Positions 17,278-26,358 of a DNA stretch of 64,000 nucleotides are shown piece by piece. The notes beneath the pieces were generated by a model. The model ran no database searches and was not told the DNA's origin. It was given only the letters and a program-made list of their open reading frames with translations. The position numbers were made by a program, and so were the translations under genes. How positions within the stretch are numbered: position 1 is the stretch's first letter; the number at the start of each line of letters is the position of its first letter. The stretch lies in assembly GCA_965183835.1 (NCBI GenBank), contig CBCYME010000011.1, forward strand, positions 1 to 64,000. Reading direction: 5' to 3'. This stretch comes from OMPR01 sp965183835 (GTDB lineage Bacteria > Pseudomonadota > Alphaproteobacteria > Rhodobacterales > Rhodobacteraceae).

Positions 17278-17763
17278 TTAGCATTGCCCGGGCGCAGCAG
17301 AACAAAGTTGGTCCTTTACCATGGGCCCCACCTTGCCAAAATCCATCTGGCCGGTGAATCGCCCTTTGAGCTCTCCCATGACCTTGCCCATGTCGCGGAT
17401 CGACACCGCACTGGTTGACGTGATCGCCGCAAGAATCGCTTCTGAAATCTCTGTGTCGCTCAGCTGCTTTGGCAGGAATTCTTCGATGACATTGATTTCC
17501 TGCAGCTCGCGTTCTGCCAGATCCAGCCGTCCGCCCTCTTCATAGGTGCGGGCACTTTCCTTCCGTTGCTTGGTCATTTTACCAAGAATAGCAAGGACTT
17601 CGGCATCGCCGCAGCACTGGGCCTCTTCACTGCCCGCACCACGTGCCGCAATATCTTTGTCTTTGATCGCTGCATTGATCAGCCGCAAAGTTGACAGGCG
17701 ATCAACCGCTTTGTCTTTCATCGCTTGTTTCAGGGCGTTACCGACCCGAGTGCGCATATCCAT
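17278..17763 (-). CDS. GatB/YqeY domain-containing protein
   Basis: This 161-residue protein of the YqeY family resembles the tail domain of the GatB amidotransferase subunit that contacts tRNA. The start MDMRTRVGNALKQAMK and the segments LSTLRLINAAIKDKD, LEINVIEEFLP-like INVIEEFLPKQLSD and MGKVMGELKGRFTGQMDFG are typical. ATG 17763 is chosen as the family's normal N terminus; the frame extends upstream to 17895 through a hydrophobic stretch that is probably not translated. The usual genomic place of YqeY beside carA is kept: carA begins 185 bases away on the opposite strand. Function unproven; probably a tRNA-related cytoplasmic role. Confidence 0.9.
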   Translation of the reverse strand: MDMRTRVGNALKQAMKDKAVDRLSTLRLINAAIKDKDIAARGAGSEEAQCCGDAEVLAILGKMTKQRKESARTYEEGGRLDLAERELQEINVIEEFLPKQLSDTEISEAILAAITSTSAVSIRDMGKVMGELKGRFTGQMDFGKVGPMVKDQLCSAAPGQC

Positions 17764-17947
17764 CTTTATCGTCCATCCCCATGGAAACCCAAGACCCGAA
17801 CATACCCAAAGAAAAACCGCGACACAACAGCATACGAATACAGTTAAGCTATTGAAATCATTCAATCCGTGGATTTTTCTATCCCCTTGACCCAACGGCC
17901 TAAGCCCCTTAGGTATCCCTCGATTTACCCTTCAGGAGAGTCGCGTC

Positions 17948-19114
17948 ATGGCCCTATCTGCCTCGCCCAAACCCACTGCCTGTCTGGCGCTGGCTGACGG
18001 AACAGTATTCTACGGAACCGGTTTTGGTGCGACGGGCCAGACGGTTGCAGAACTCTGTTTCAACACCGCCATGACTGGCTACCAAGAAATCATGACTGAC
18101 CCCTCGTATGCGGGTCAAGTTGTGACATTCACCTTCCCTCATATCGGTAACGTCGGTGTGACACCCGAGGATGACGAAACTGGTGATCCGGTGGCTGCAG
18201 GGATGGTTGTTAAATGGGACCCGACCACGCCATCAAACTGGCGCTCGACCCAAGATCTGCAAAGTTGGCTGGCCGCTCGTGGGCGCATCGCCATCGGCGG
18301 AATCGACACGCGCCGCCTGACCCGAGCCATTCGACAGCAAGGTGCCCCACACGTGGCACTGGTGCACGATCCCGAAGGCAACTTTGATGTAGAGGCATTA
18401 GTTGCCGCCGCCCGCGAATTCGCAGGTCTCGAAGGCATGGATCTGGCCAAAGACGTCACCTGCGCCCAAAGCTATCGGTGGGACGAAATGCGGTGGGCCT
18501 GGCCTGATGGCTATTCCCGTCAAGAAGCCCCAAAGCACAAAGTCGTTGCGCTTGATTATGGTGCGAAACGCAACATCCTGCGCTGCTTGGCCTCTGCGGG
18601 TTGCGATGTCACAGTCTTGCCTGCAACCTCGACCGCTGCCGAAGTGCTGGCACATGAGCCCGATGGTGTTTTCCTGTCCAATGGCCCCGGTGATCCGGCA
18701 GCCACAGGCGAATACGCAGTCCCTATGATCAAAGAGATCCTAGAGACAACCGAGCTGCCCGTTTTTGGGATCTGTTTGGGTCACCAAATGCTTGCACTGG
18801 CACTGGGTGCTAAGACCGTCAAGATGAACCACGGCCATCATGGCGCCAACCATCCAGTCAAAGACATGGACACCGGCAAGGTTCAGATCACGTCGATGAA
18901 CCACGGGTTTGCTGTTGATGCACAATCTCTGCCTGATGGGGTTGTTGAAACACACCGGTCATTGTTTGATGGGTCGAACTGCGGCATTCGCATGGCCGAC
19001 CGGCCTGTCTATTCTGTGCAACACCACCCCGAGGCCAGCCCAGGCCCGCAGGACAGTTTTTACCTGTTCGAGCGGTTTTCCGAAGCCATGGATAAGCAAA
19101 AGACAACGGCCTGA
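17948..19114 (+). CDS. carA: Carbamoyl-phosphate synthase small subunit
   Basis: CarA hydrolyses glutamine and passes ammonia to CarB to make carbamoyl phosphate for pyrimidines and arginine. The 388-residue protein has the N-terminal CPSase domain (ALADGTVFYGTGFGATGQT, then FNTAMTGYQEIMTDPSYAG) and a class I glutamine amidotransferase domain. The nucleophile is C276 in FGICLGHQMLALA, and the His/Glu pair is in VQHHPEASPGPQDS. GGAGAG precedes the ATG by 7 bases. carB is not in the window. A strong terminator follows at 19164-19197. Confidence 0.98.
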   Translation: MALSASPKPTACLALADGTVFYGTGFGATGQTVAELCFNTAMTGYQEIMTDPSYAGQVVTFTFPHIGNVGVTPEDDETGDPVAAGMVVKWDPTTPSNWRSTQDLQSWLAARGRIAIGGIDTRRLTRAIRQQGAPHVALVHDPEGNFDVEALVAAAREFAGLEGMDLAKDVTCAQSYRWDEMRWAWPDGYSRQEAPKHKVVALDYGAKRNILRCLASAGCDVTVLPATSTAAEVLAHEPDGVFLSNGPGDPAATGEYAVPMIKEILETTELPVFGICLGHQMLALALGAKTVKMNHGHHGANHPVKDMDTGKVQITSMNHGFAVDAQSLPDGVVETHRSLFDGSNCGIRMADRPVYSVQHHPEASPGPQDSFYLFERFSEAMDKQKTTA

Positions 19115-19134
19115 GCCGAAGTTCTTAACGCACG

Positions 19135-19150
19135 TTAACCCTGTATTAAC
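19135..19150. promoter_or_regulatory. CtrA-type binding site
   Basis: TTAA at 19135-19138 and TTAAC at 19146-19150 are separated by exactly 7 bases, giving the full CtrA consensus TTAA-N7-TTAAC. A third TTAA at 19125-19128 lies 6 bases further upstream. The site is 49 bases before the glycosyltransferase start. CtrA control of that gene is inferred. Confidence 0.6.
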
Positions 19151-19163
19151 ATAACTCGCGCAA

Positions 19164-19197
19164 CCCTAACGGAAACTTTCTTCCGTTAGGGTTTTTT
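19164..19197 (+). terminator. Strong terminator hairpin ending two bases before the next start codon
   Basis: CCCTAACGGAA (19164-19174) pairs perfectly with TTCCGTTAGGG (19181-19191), followed by TTTTTT. It terminates carA. It also lies inside the leader of the glycosyltransferase gene: the only Shine-Dalgarno-like AGGG (19188-19191) is the 3' arm of the stem, and the ATG is at 19199. Confidence 0.9.
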
Positions 19198-19198
19198 A

Positions 19199-21092
19199 AT
19201 GAGCGAACAGCATCTCAGGCTTGTCTCCTCCACACCTGCGCTGGCGCTTGACCAAACCCACCAACGGTTGGGGCGGCATCTTGTTGGCAATGGCATTATT
19301 ACCCAGCAGCAACTCGTCAAGGCGCTCCATCTACAGCTGCGGCTTAAGGCACCGATTGGGGAAATCATCGTAGCGGAAGGCTGGGCCAGCAAACATGACA
19401 TCCTTGAGATGTTGTCGTTGCAGTTTGGCGTGCAATTGGCTGATCTTGAGGAAACGCCCCCGCTAAAAGAACTGTGTGAGGTGATGCCAGCTGAATTTTG
19501 GCTCGAGCATCGCATCATCCCTTGGATGCGCTTGGGGCCGATCCTCTTGCTCGCAACGTCCAGACCTGACCATTTCCATACTTCCAAAGACGCTCTGCAA
19601 GCTGCTGGCGTCATTGCCCTGCCTGTATTGGCAGACGAAGAACAGATCGTTGCGGCCCTTGCTGCTCAGTACAAAAAATCACTGGCCGCCGCCGCCGAAG
19701 AGCGGGTCGACCAAAAATACAGTTGCAGAACCTGGAAATCAGAGACACGCCTGCCTGCGATAATCGCGGGGGTATGTCTGGTTGCAGCAACCTTTTTGAT
19801 GCCGACCTTTGTTCTGACGACGCTCTTCCTTGTGGCCGTTTTTACTCTGCTCTTGTTTTCAACTCTAAAGCTCATTTCGTTTGTTGTTTACCTTCAGTCC
19901 AAATTGCGCACATCCCCCCCGCCAGACACAGCCCCCCCGCCCAAAGGCGCTGGGTTTCGGCTCCCAAAAGTGTCGGTCATGGTTCCACTTTACAAAGAAC
20001 GCGAAATCGCTTCAGCGTTGATCACACGGTTGAATCGCCTCACCTATCCCAAGGCGTTGCTGGATGTTGTGCTGGTGCTCGAGGAGAAAGACCACATCAC
20101 CCGTGAAACAGTGGCACGCACAGATCTGCCCGGCTGGATCCGCGTTATTCGTGTCCCTGAGCATACAGGTTTGACCACTAAACCTCGGGCTATGAACTAT
20201 GCGCTGGATTTCTGCAAAGGTGACATTATCGGCGTCTGGGATGCCGAAGATGCTCCCATGCCGGATCAAATCCAGCATGTCGTAGAACGGTTTCACAACG
20301 CCCCCGATGATGTTGTCTGCTTGCAAGGTATTCTAGACTATTACAACCCGCGCAGCAGCTGGCGCGCCCGGTGCTTTACCATCGAATATTCCAGCTGGTT
20401 CCGCGTTATTCTGCCCGGCATTGCCCGGATGAAACTGGTTGTCCCTCTGGGCGGTACAACCTTGTTTTTCAAACGCAAAGTCCTTGAGGAACTTGGTGGG
20501 TGGGATGCACACAACGTCACCGAAGATGCCGATCTGGGGGTGCGGTTGTGCCGGGCCGGATATCGGACGGAACTGATCAACACCGTCACATTTGAAGAAG
20601 CCAATTTCCGCACGTGGCCTTGGGTAAAGCAAAGGTCGCGCTGGTTAAAGGGGTTCATGGTCACCTATCTGGTGCACATGCGCTCCCCGGCCAAGCTCTG
20701 GGCTGATCTGGGGGCGCGTCGGTTTTTCGGGCTACAGGCTTTTTTTCTTGGCACACTTGGTCAGTTTCTGTTGGCTCCGGTCCTTTGGTCGTTCTGGTTG
20801 ATCCTGTTTGGCCTACCTCATCCCGTCGAAGCCGCCCTGCCCGCATCGTTTATGACTTTTTGCGGTGGGCGTTTTCATCGCAACCGAAATGCTGGCACTT
20901 GCCGTTGGGATCGCCGCGGTTACTTCGTCTAAACGCCACTTTCTTGTGGGGTGGGTCCCCTCGATGGTGTTCTATTTCCCACTGGGTGTGCTCGCGGCTT
21001 ACAAGGCCCTGTACGAATTGGTGAGTGACCCGTTCTTTTGGGATAAAACCCAGCATGGCCAAGCCGTCGAAGAGGTCACCGACCCGATTTAG
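19199..21092 (+). pseudogene. MshEN-domain family 2 glycosyltransferase, single-base frameshift
   Basis: Residues about 20-160 resemble the GspE/MshE N-terminal domain (LGRHLVGNGIITQQQLVKAL, then LKAPIGEIIVAEGWA), a fold known to bind c-di-GMP in some proteins. Two hydrophobic helices follow near 180-220, then a processive GT2 domain with VSVMVPLYKE, the DxD-like WDAEDAP, TEDADLG and the QRSRW motif. The frame breaks in the run TTTTT at 20857-20861. Reading four T instead of five continues as MTFAVGVFIATEMLALAV and gives the normal membrane C terminus, ending at 21092, about 630 residues in all. As written the product stops at 20932 with a nonsense tail. The lesion may be real or a sequencing error. 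The likely role is membrane synthesis or export of a surface polysaccharide under c-di-GMP control. Confidence 0.8.
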
Positions 21093-21104
21093 GCGCAAGC
21101 GGCG

Positions 21105-21755
21105 CTATTTCCGCTCGCGTTCGCCCGCATCCAGTTTCAGCCGCGTCATAAAGGCGATCGAGATGTGTTCTTGCAAAGCCGCCTCTGCGCCTGCTTCATC
21201 CCGTGCTTCGATCGCCTGAACGATACCCTGATGTTCGCTCTGCGCAATTTCTCCACGTCCCTCGGCCGCCAAGGACGTCGTTGCCATCAATGCCATCGTC
21301 CGATGCACAAGATCCAGTTGCTGCACCAGATATCGGTTGTGGGACGCCAGGTGGATCTGTTCATGAAATCGCCGGTTCGCACGACTTAGCGCTTTGGGAT
21401 CATCGACCAAAGCGTCATCTCTTTCGACCATCTCGTACAAAACTTTGATCTCTTCTTCGGTGGCATGGCGCGCAGCAAGGCGTGCGGCCAACCCTTCGAG
21501 CGCCCGTCGCACCGCATACAGCTCGGACATCTGATTGTGCGTGAGCGACGCGACAATAAGGGATCGCCCGTCCCGTTCCAGCAACGACTGGGTTTCAAGA
21601 CGTTGCAACGCCTCTCGGATCGGGGTGCGCGAAACGCCAAAGCGTTCGGCCAGATCACTTTCGACAAGCCGATCCCCCGGTTTATAGACCCCCACGTCAA
21701 TCGCATCGAGGATCAGGTGATAAGCATCTTTTTGCGGATGACGGCTCTGGCTCAT
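21105..21755 (-). CDS. GntR family regulator (FadR subfamily, FCD domain)
   Basis: Residues 8-75 form a GntR winged helix (GDRLVESDLAERFGVSRTPI, then REALQRLETQSLLERDG). Residues 85-210 form the all-helical FCD effector domain with the expected metal/ligand His and Asp/Arg positions (RANRRFHEQIHLASHNRYL). FCD regulators usually bind organic acids and repress a neighbouring catabolic operon. Neither neighbour is such an operon: the gene is convergent with the glycosyltransferase and divergent from the HAD nucleotidase, so its target is unclear. The 216-residue length is normal. A basic C-terminal tail GERERK closes the protein. Confidence 0.92.
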   Translation of the reverse strand: MSQSRHPQKDAYHLILDAIDVGVYKPGDRLVESDLAERFGVSRTPIREALQRLETQSLLERDGRSLIVASLTHNQMSELYAVRRALEGLAARLAARHATEEEIKVLYEMVERDDALVDDPKALSRANRRFHEQIHLASHNRYLVQQLDLVHRTMALMATTSLAAEGRGEIAQSEHQGIVQAIEARDEAGAEAALQEHISIAFMTRLKLDAGERERK

Positions 21756-21854
21756 GTGGTCTGCGCTCCCTATTCAGACCTGTCTATCCCTGTGCGATGA
21801 CTGCAATCAAGCCTTGCCATTGATCCAGACCCAGCTTTGGCCTAGATCACAGGG

Positions 21855-22499
21855 ATGGTCAAAGATGCTTTCTCACATGTTTCACACTGGGTATTCGATT
21901 TGGACAATACCCTGTATCCGCCGCATATGCGCCTGTTCGATCAGATCGAGGTGAAGATGACGGACTATGTGATGTCAACTCTGGGCGTGACACAAGCCGA
22001 GGCTGATCATCTGAGATCGCACTATTGGCGAGAATACGGAACAACTCTGGCCGGGTTGATGCGTGAACATGACCTTGATCCGGTTCCTTACCTTGATGCT
22101 GTGCATGCGGTCGACATGAGCCACATGGAACCTGACGCCGCTTTGGCCGCGCACATTCGCGCTCTGCCCGGCCAGCGTATTGTTTATACCAATGGCTCTG
22201 CGCCCTATGCCGAACGCGTGTTGTCAGCGCGCGGGTTAAGTGGCCTGTTTGATGCGGTCTATGGGGTTGAGCATGCCGATTATCATCCCAAGCCCGAAAA
22301 ACAGGCATTTGAGATGATTTTCGCCAAGGCAGGCGTCGCCCCGGCAACGGCAGCCATGTTCGAAGATGACCCCCGCAATTTGGCCGCGCCGCACGAAATG
22401 GGAATGCGAACTGTGCATGTCGCCCCAGATCCACACGAGGCGGACCATATCGAACACCACACCGATGATTTGACCCGGTTTCTGGCGCAGTTGTCCTGA
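21855..22499 (+). CDS. HAD-family pyrimidine 5'-nucleotidase
   Basis: This 214-residue HAD phosphatase resembles the Sdt1/YjjG-type pyrimidine 5'-nucleotidases. Motif I is VFDLDNTLYPP, with two catalytic Asp; motif II is IVYTNGSAPYAERVL; the Lys of motif III is in HPKPEKQAFEMI; motif IV is MFEDDPRNLAAP. The cap is helical, between motif I and motif II (DYVMSTLGVTQAEAD). It would dephosphorylate UMP/CMP or modified pyrimidine nucleotides in the cytoplasm. Start ATG 21855 has only a weak upstream site (CAGGG). It is followed by a small membrane protein gene. Confidence 0.88.
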   Translation: MVKDAFSHVSHWVFDLDNTLYPPHMRLFDQIEVKMTDYVMSTLGVTQAEADHLRSHYWREYGTTLAGLMREHDLDPVPYLDAVHAVDMSHMEPDAALAAHIRALPGQRIVYTNGSAPYAERVLSARGLSGLFDAVYGVEHADYHPKPEKQAFEMIFAKAGVAPATAAMFEDDPRNLAAPHEMGMRTVHVAPDPHEADHIEHHTDDLTRFLAQLS

Positions 22500-22584
22500 T
22501 CGCGACCTGCGACGAAAATACACCTCATCAATGCATCTTTTTGTACCTACCTGCAGCCATATACTTCTCAACCAAGAGGCTCCA

Positions 22585-22836
22585 ATGGCTGCCATAGATT
22601 TCCCCTCCCGCCCTCCGCTGCTGAACCGTCTGGTCTTTGCTGTTCCTTTGTTTGGCTGGATGGCCAAAGAAATGGCCGAAGGGGGCGCAGATACTTGGTT
22701 CTTCGCAATTGCAGCCGTTGTCTGCATGTGGGGGTGTTCCACCTTGCTGTTCGGATTGCCTGGATTTTACATGCCTGCGGTCCTGTTTGTCCCGGTCATG
22801 TTCTTGGTCCTTATTCTGATCTCACGCGGAAAATAA
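22585..22836 (+). CDS. Small membrane protein, 83 residues
   Basis: No family is recognised. The protein has a short polar N terminus (MAAIDFPSRPPLLNRLVFAV) and two hydrophobic segments at about residues 15-30 and 38-80, the second long enough for two passes (FAIAAVVCMWGCSTLLFGL and YMPAVLFVPVMFLVLILIS). ATG 22585 is chosen because AAGAGGC precedes it by 4 bases; the frame extends upstream to 22531 without a site. It stands between the HAD nucleotidase and the UbiH-type gene on the same strand, so co-transcription is likely. Function unknown. Confidence 0.7.
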   Translation: MAAIDFPSRPPLLNRLVFAVPLFGWMAKEMAEGGADTWFFAIAAVVCMWGCSTLLFGLPGFYMPAVLFVPVMFLVLILISRGK

Positions 22837-22909
22837 ATCAGGACAGGATGCCGCTTGGCCTTAGGGTCAGGATCGGCCTAGATTGCAGCCCTGAAAGAAG
22901 GGAAAGCTC

Positions 22910-24106
22910 ATGACTGAGTCTTGCGACATCCTGATCTCTGGCGGAGGTATCGCTGGATTGACCGCAGCAGCCGCGTTTGGGGCTGCTGGGTTTGACGTGA
23001 TTTGCGTTGATCCGACGCCGCCCGTGACCGAGCGGGACGTCGAAGGGTCGGACATGCGGACCACCGCTTTTCTTCAACCCGCGCAACGGCTGTTGGAACA
23101 GTGTGGTTTGTGGGCGCGCCTCAGTGATCATGCCGCGCCGTTGCAGATCATGCGCATTGTGGACGCGGGGGGTGAATTGCCCGAGCCGCGGATCGTGCGT
23201 GATTTCAATGCGGCCGACCTGTCAGACCAGCCTTTTGGGTGGAACCTGCCAAACTGGTTGCTGCGTCGCGAAATGGTAGCGCGGTTGGATGATCTGCCCA
23301 ACGTCGATTTCCGCCCTGGAACCGGCACCAGCACACTCTTTACCCGTCAGGCCGAGGCACGTGTCGGCCTAAGCGATGGCACCCGCGTTCGGTGCAAACT
23401 GGTGCTTGCTGCCGACGGGCGGAATTCCCCGATGCGCGAGGCGGCTGGAATCAACGTCCACACCACCCGATATGGCCAAAAAGCGTTGGCCTTTGCGGTC
23501 ACCCATCCCATCGCCCATCAGAACGTATCGACTGAAATCCACCGATCCGGTGGTCCCTTTACGCTAGTGCCCCTGCCCGATTGGCAAGGGTCACCATCCT
23601 CTGCAATTGTCTGGATGGAGCGCGGTCCCAAAGCGGTTGAGCTGTCCAAGCTCGACCCAGCTGAATTTGAGGCTGCGATGACCGAACGGTCGTGTGGATT
23701 GTTCGGCCCGTTAAAACTCGCGTCGCGCCGCACCATCTGGCCGATCATCAGCCAGTCTGCGGATCGTTTGTCAGGGGAGCGCGTTGCCTTGATGGCCGAG
23801 GCCGCGCATGTGGTGCCGCCGATCGGTGCCCAAGGGTTGAACATGTCGCTTGGTGATTTGCGCTGTTTGCTGGATCTGGCCACCACCCGCCCTGATGGCC
23901 TGGGGGATCAGGACATGCTGGATGCCTATCACACCGCCCGCATCCGCGACATCGAACTGCGCGTTAAAGGGATCGATCTGCTCAACCGGGCCTCTATGGT
24001 CGAAGCCCGCCCCCTGCGCGATATGCGCGCAGCGGGATTGAACGCGCTCTATTCCATGGCCCCTGTTCGTAAAACATTGATGCAAATGGGATTGGGCGTC
24101 CGCTGA
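22910..24106 (+). CDS. UbiH/UbiF/Coq6 family FAD-dependent monooxygenase
   Basis: This 398-residue flavoprotein hydroxylase probably takes part in ubiquinone ring hydroxylation. The Rossmann dinucleotide motif is ISGGGIAGLTAAAAFGAAGF at residues 8-27; the second FAD motif LVLAADGRNSPMREAAGI is near 165. The third, usually GDAAHxxxP, reads MAEAAHVVPPIGAQGLNMSL near 300, with Glu for Asp. A GGGAAAG site precedes the ATG. The enzyme would act at the inner face of the membrane with NAD(P)H and O2. Which ring position it modifies cannot be read from the sequence, and a related aromatic hydroxylase role is not excluded. Read rightward after the small membrane protein. Confidence 0.88.
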   Translation: MTESCDILISGGGIAGLTAAAAFGAAGFDVICVDPTPPVTERDVEGSDMRTTAFLQPAQRLLEQCGLWARLSDHAAPLQIMRIVDAGGELPEPRIVRDFNAADLSDQPFGWNLPNWLLRREMVARLDDLPNVDFRPGTGTSTLFTRQAEARVGLSDGTRVRCKLVLAADGRNSPMREAAGINVHTTRYGQKALAFAVTHPIAHQNVSTEIHRSGGPFTLVPLPDWQGSPSSAIVWMERGPKAVELSKLDPAEFEAAMTERSCGLFGPLKLASRRTIWPIISQSADRLSGERVALMAEAAHVVPPIGAQGLNMSLGDLRCLLDLATTRPDGLGDQDMLDAYHTARIRDIELRVKGIDLLNRASMVEARPLRDMRAAGLNALYSMAPVRKTLMQMGLGVR

Positions 24107-24122
24107 ACAGGCGCACAGCCTT

Positions 24123-24146
24123 GGGGCGGACAACAATGCCCGCCCC
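24123..24146. terminator. GC-rich hairpin between convergent genes
   Basis: GGGGCGG (24123-24129) pairs with CCGCCCC (24140-24146) around a 10-base loop, between the ubiH-type and aminotransferase stops. No T run is present; possible bidirectional termination. Confidence 0.45.
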
Positions 24147-24160
24147 GGCCAAATCTATGA

Positions 24161-25288
24161 TCAGAGAACCTGATCCAAGACACGGCGCAAACGTGCGATT
24201 GTGCCATCCACATCATAGAGTTTGTCCAGACCAAACAGACCCAGCCGGAAGGTGCTGAACCCCGCGGGTTCATCACATTGCAACGGCACACCCGCCGCGA
24301 TCTGCATGCCTAAGGCCGCAAATTTCTTGCCGTTTTGAACATCGGGATCCGAGGTATAGCTAACCACAACACCTGGCGCGCCGAACCCATCTGATGCAAC
24401 CGAGGTGATGCCCTTGTCTGCCAACATAGCCCGCACACCATTGCCCAAAGCCCACTGCGCCTCGCGCAGCTTGTCAAAGCCATAGTCTTTGGTCTCCAGC
24501 ATGGTATCGCGGAAATCGCGCAACGCATCGGTCGGCATGGTGGCATGATAAGCATGCCCGCCCCCTTCGAACGCTTGCATGATCTGACGCCATTTTTTCA
24601 AGTCGATGGCGAAACTATCGGATGTGGTTTCTTCCAAACGTGCCTCGGCCCGTTCGGACATCATCACCAGACCGGCACAAGGCGATGCGCTCCAGCCCTT
24701 TTGCGGGGCTGAAATCAACACATCCACGCCCGTCGCCTGCATATCAACCCAGGCACAACCCGAGGCGATGCAATCCAAAACCATCAGCGCACCAACCTCG
24801 TGCGCGGCTGCCGCCATGGCCGACACATAGTCATCCGGCAAGATCACCCCGGCAGCCGTTTCCACATGGGGGGCAAAGACTACATCAGGTTTGGTTTCGC
24901 GAATTGCCGCAACAACTTCGTCAATCGGGGCTGGTGCAAAAGGGGATGCATCGACATTGCCAGACTGACGCGCCTTCATCACGGTTGACGACGCCGCCAA
25001 TCCGCCGGTTTCAAAAATCTGGCTCCAACGATAGGAAAACCATCCGTTGCGTACCACCAATACGTCTGCGCCACGGGCAAACTGACGGGCGACCGCCTCC
25101 ATTCCATAGGTGCCACCCCCCGGGATAACGGCGACGGCGTGGGCGTTATACACCTCGCGCAACATGCCCGAGATATCGCGCATCACTTGCTGAAACGTAG
25201 CAGACATGTGATTCAGCGAGCGGTCGGTGAACACTACTGAGAATTCTTCTAGACCTTCCGGGTCAACGGTATCGAGCAAAGCGGCCAT
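24161..25288 (-). CDS. Class V aminotransferase (alanine-glyoxylate / serine-pyruvate type)
   Basis: This 375-residue PLP enzyme is of the AGXT/serine-glyoxylate group. The Schiff-base lysine is K197 in LISAPQKGWSASPCAG, the PLP-ring Asp is in MVLDCIASGCAWVDM, and the phosphate-binding PGGGTYGMEAVARQFARG is near residue 56. GTG 25291 and ATG 25288 are adjacent; GGAGAG fits ATG 25288. It would transfer amino groups between alanine or serine and glyoxylate or pyruvate. It lies downstream of two lrp-type genes on the same strand, separated by 115 bases, so Lrp control is plausible but inferred. The exact substrates are not readable. Confidence 0.87.
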   Translation of the reverse strand: MAALLDTVDPEGLEEFSVVFTDRSLNHMSATFQQVMRDISGMLREVYNAHAVAVIPGGGTYGMEAVARQFARGADVLVVRNGWFSYRWSQIFETGGLAASSTVMKARQSGNVDASPFAPAPIDEVVAAIRETKPDVVFAPHVETAAGVILPDDYVSAMAAAAHEVGALMVLDCIASGCAWVDMQATGVDVLISAPQKGWSASPCAGLVMMSERAEARLEETTSDSFAIDLKKWRQIMQAFEGGGHAYHATMPTDALRDFRDTMLETKDYGFDKLREAQWALGNGVRAMLADKGITSVASDGFGAPGVVVSYTSDPDVQNGKKFAALGMQIAAGVPLQCDEPAGFSTFRLGLFGLDKLYDVDGTIARLRRVLDQVL

Positions 25289-25403
25289 CACGTTCTCTCC
25301 AAAAACTTTCCCTCTTGATCTAACGAGGGGTCAGGGTTCATGCAAAGCCTACTTGGATCGTCGTGACACTTGCACTGCCCATTTGCGACATAGATCAGAA
25401 ACT

Positions 25404-25877
25404 TTAATCCCCGAGCGTGACGCCCAAAGGCCCGGGCAGGCGCTCTTCGCTCAGCAAGACGTTGGCCTCGACGTCCCCGGCCCCCGGCAAGGTCATGATG
25501 CGGCGACGCAAAACGCGTTCAAAGTCGGGCAAATCCCGCGCCACCACTCTGAGCCGGTAATCATACAGACCCAAAACATGCTCAACCGTCTGCACCTCTG
25601 GGATCGCACTCACGGCGCGTTCGAAATCATCAAGGCTTATATGCCCCTTGCGGGCCAGCTTAACGCCAAGGAAAACCGTCACCCCAAAGCCCAGAGCCTC
25701 GGCATTCAGCCGCAGACGATGCCCCTTGATAATGCCTGCATCCTGCAACCGCTTGATCCGCCGCCATGTTGCAGGCTGCGAGAGACCAAACCGCCGTCCC
25801 AAAGCGCCGGCACTTTGGGTTGCGTCTTTCGCCAAGGTAAAAAGCAGTTTTCGGTCCAGATCATCCAAATCGATCAT
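25404..25877 (-). CDS. Lrp/AsnC family transcriptional regulator (second of pair)
   Basis: This 157-residue Lrp-type protein has an N-terminal HTH (DLDRKLLFTLAKDATQSAGA, then FGLSQPATWRRIKRLQDAG) and a C-terminal RAM ligand-binding/oligomer domain (VEHVLGLYDYRLRVVARDL). Its ATG overlaps the stop of the upstream lrp gene by 4 bases. Such pairs of unlike Lrp proteins may form mixed oligomers; that is an inference from the coupling. The likely ligand is an amino acid. Confidence 0.9.
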   Translation of the reverse strand: MIDLDDLDRKLLFTLAKDATQSAGALGRRFGLSQPATWRRIKRLQDAGIIKGHRLRLNAEALGFGVTVFLGVKLARKGHISLDDFERAVSAIPEVQTVEHVLGLYDYRLRVVARDLPDFERVLRRRIMTLPGAGDVEANVLLSEERLPGPLGVTLGD

Positions 25878-26329
25878 ACCGGCAACCCCTCGCTGCGTTT
25901 GACGCGTGCGATGTGCATCAGTGCCTCAATGTCAGCGATATGTGGCAGCGTTAGAATGCGATCGCGATAAATCTCTTGATAATGGCGCATATCCCACGCG
26001 ATCACCGACAAACGGACATCGACACGACCCAGAAATGTTTGGATTTCGATCACTTCGGGTACAAGCCGCGCAGCAGCCGTAAATTCATCAAAGGCCCGCG
26101 CCTGCGTCTTGTCCAATGTCACCCGCAGAGACACTTCGACCGCATAACCCATCGCGCCCCAGTCTATCACCGCCTCTTGCGCAACGATCACCCCAGTGGC
26201 CTGCATCTTTTCAATGCGACGCCAGCAGACACCCGAGGTGATCCGACAGCGGTCAGCCAGTTCGGATGTGGTCAAGCTGGGATCCGCCTGAAAGTGCCGC
26301 AGAATGCGCCGATCTATATCATCAAGCAT
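25874..26329 (-). CDS. Lrp/AsnC family transcriptional regulator (first of pair)
   Basis: This 151-residue Lrp-type regulator has an HTH (MLDDIDRRILRHFQADPSLT, then CRITSGVCWRRIEKMQATGV) and a RAM domain (IEIQTFLGRVDVRLSVIAWD). It is divergent from ilvC and translationally coupled to a second, clearly different lrp gene. A near palindrome at 26359-26386 sits just upstream of its start and may be its own operator. With ilvC on the other side, control of branched-chain amino acid synthesis is the natural guess. Confidence 0.92.
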   Translation of the reverse strand: MLDDIDRRILRHFQADPSLTTSELADRCRITSGVCWRRIEKMQATGVIVAQEAVIDWGAMGYAVEVSLRVTLDKTQARAFDEFTAAARLVPEVIEIQTFLGRVDVRLSVIAWDMRHYQEIYRDRILTLPHIADIEALMHIARVKRSEGLPV

Positions 26330-26358
26330 GAAATTTCCACCAAGCCATAATTAGACGA

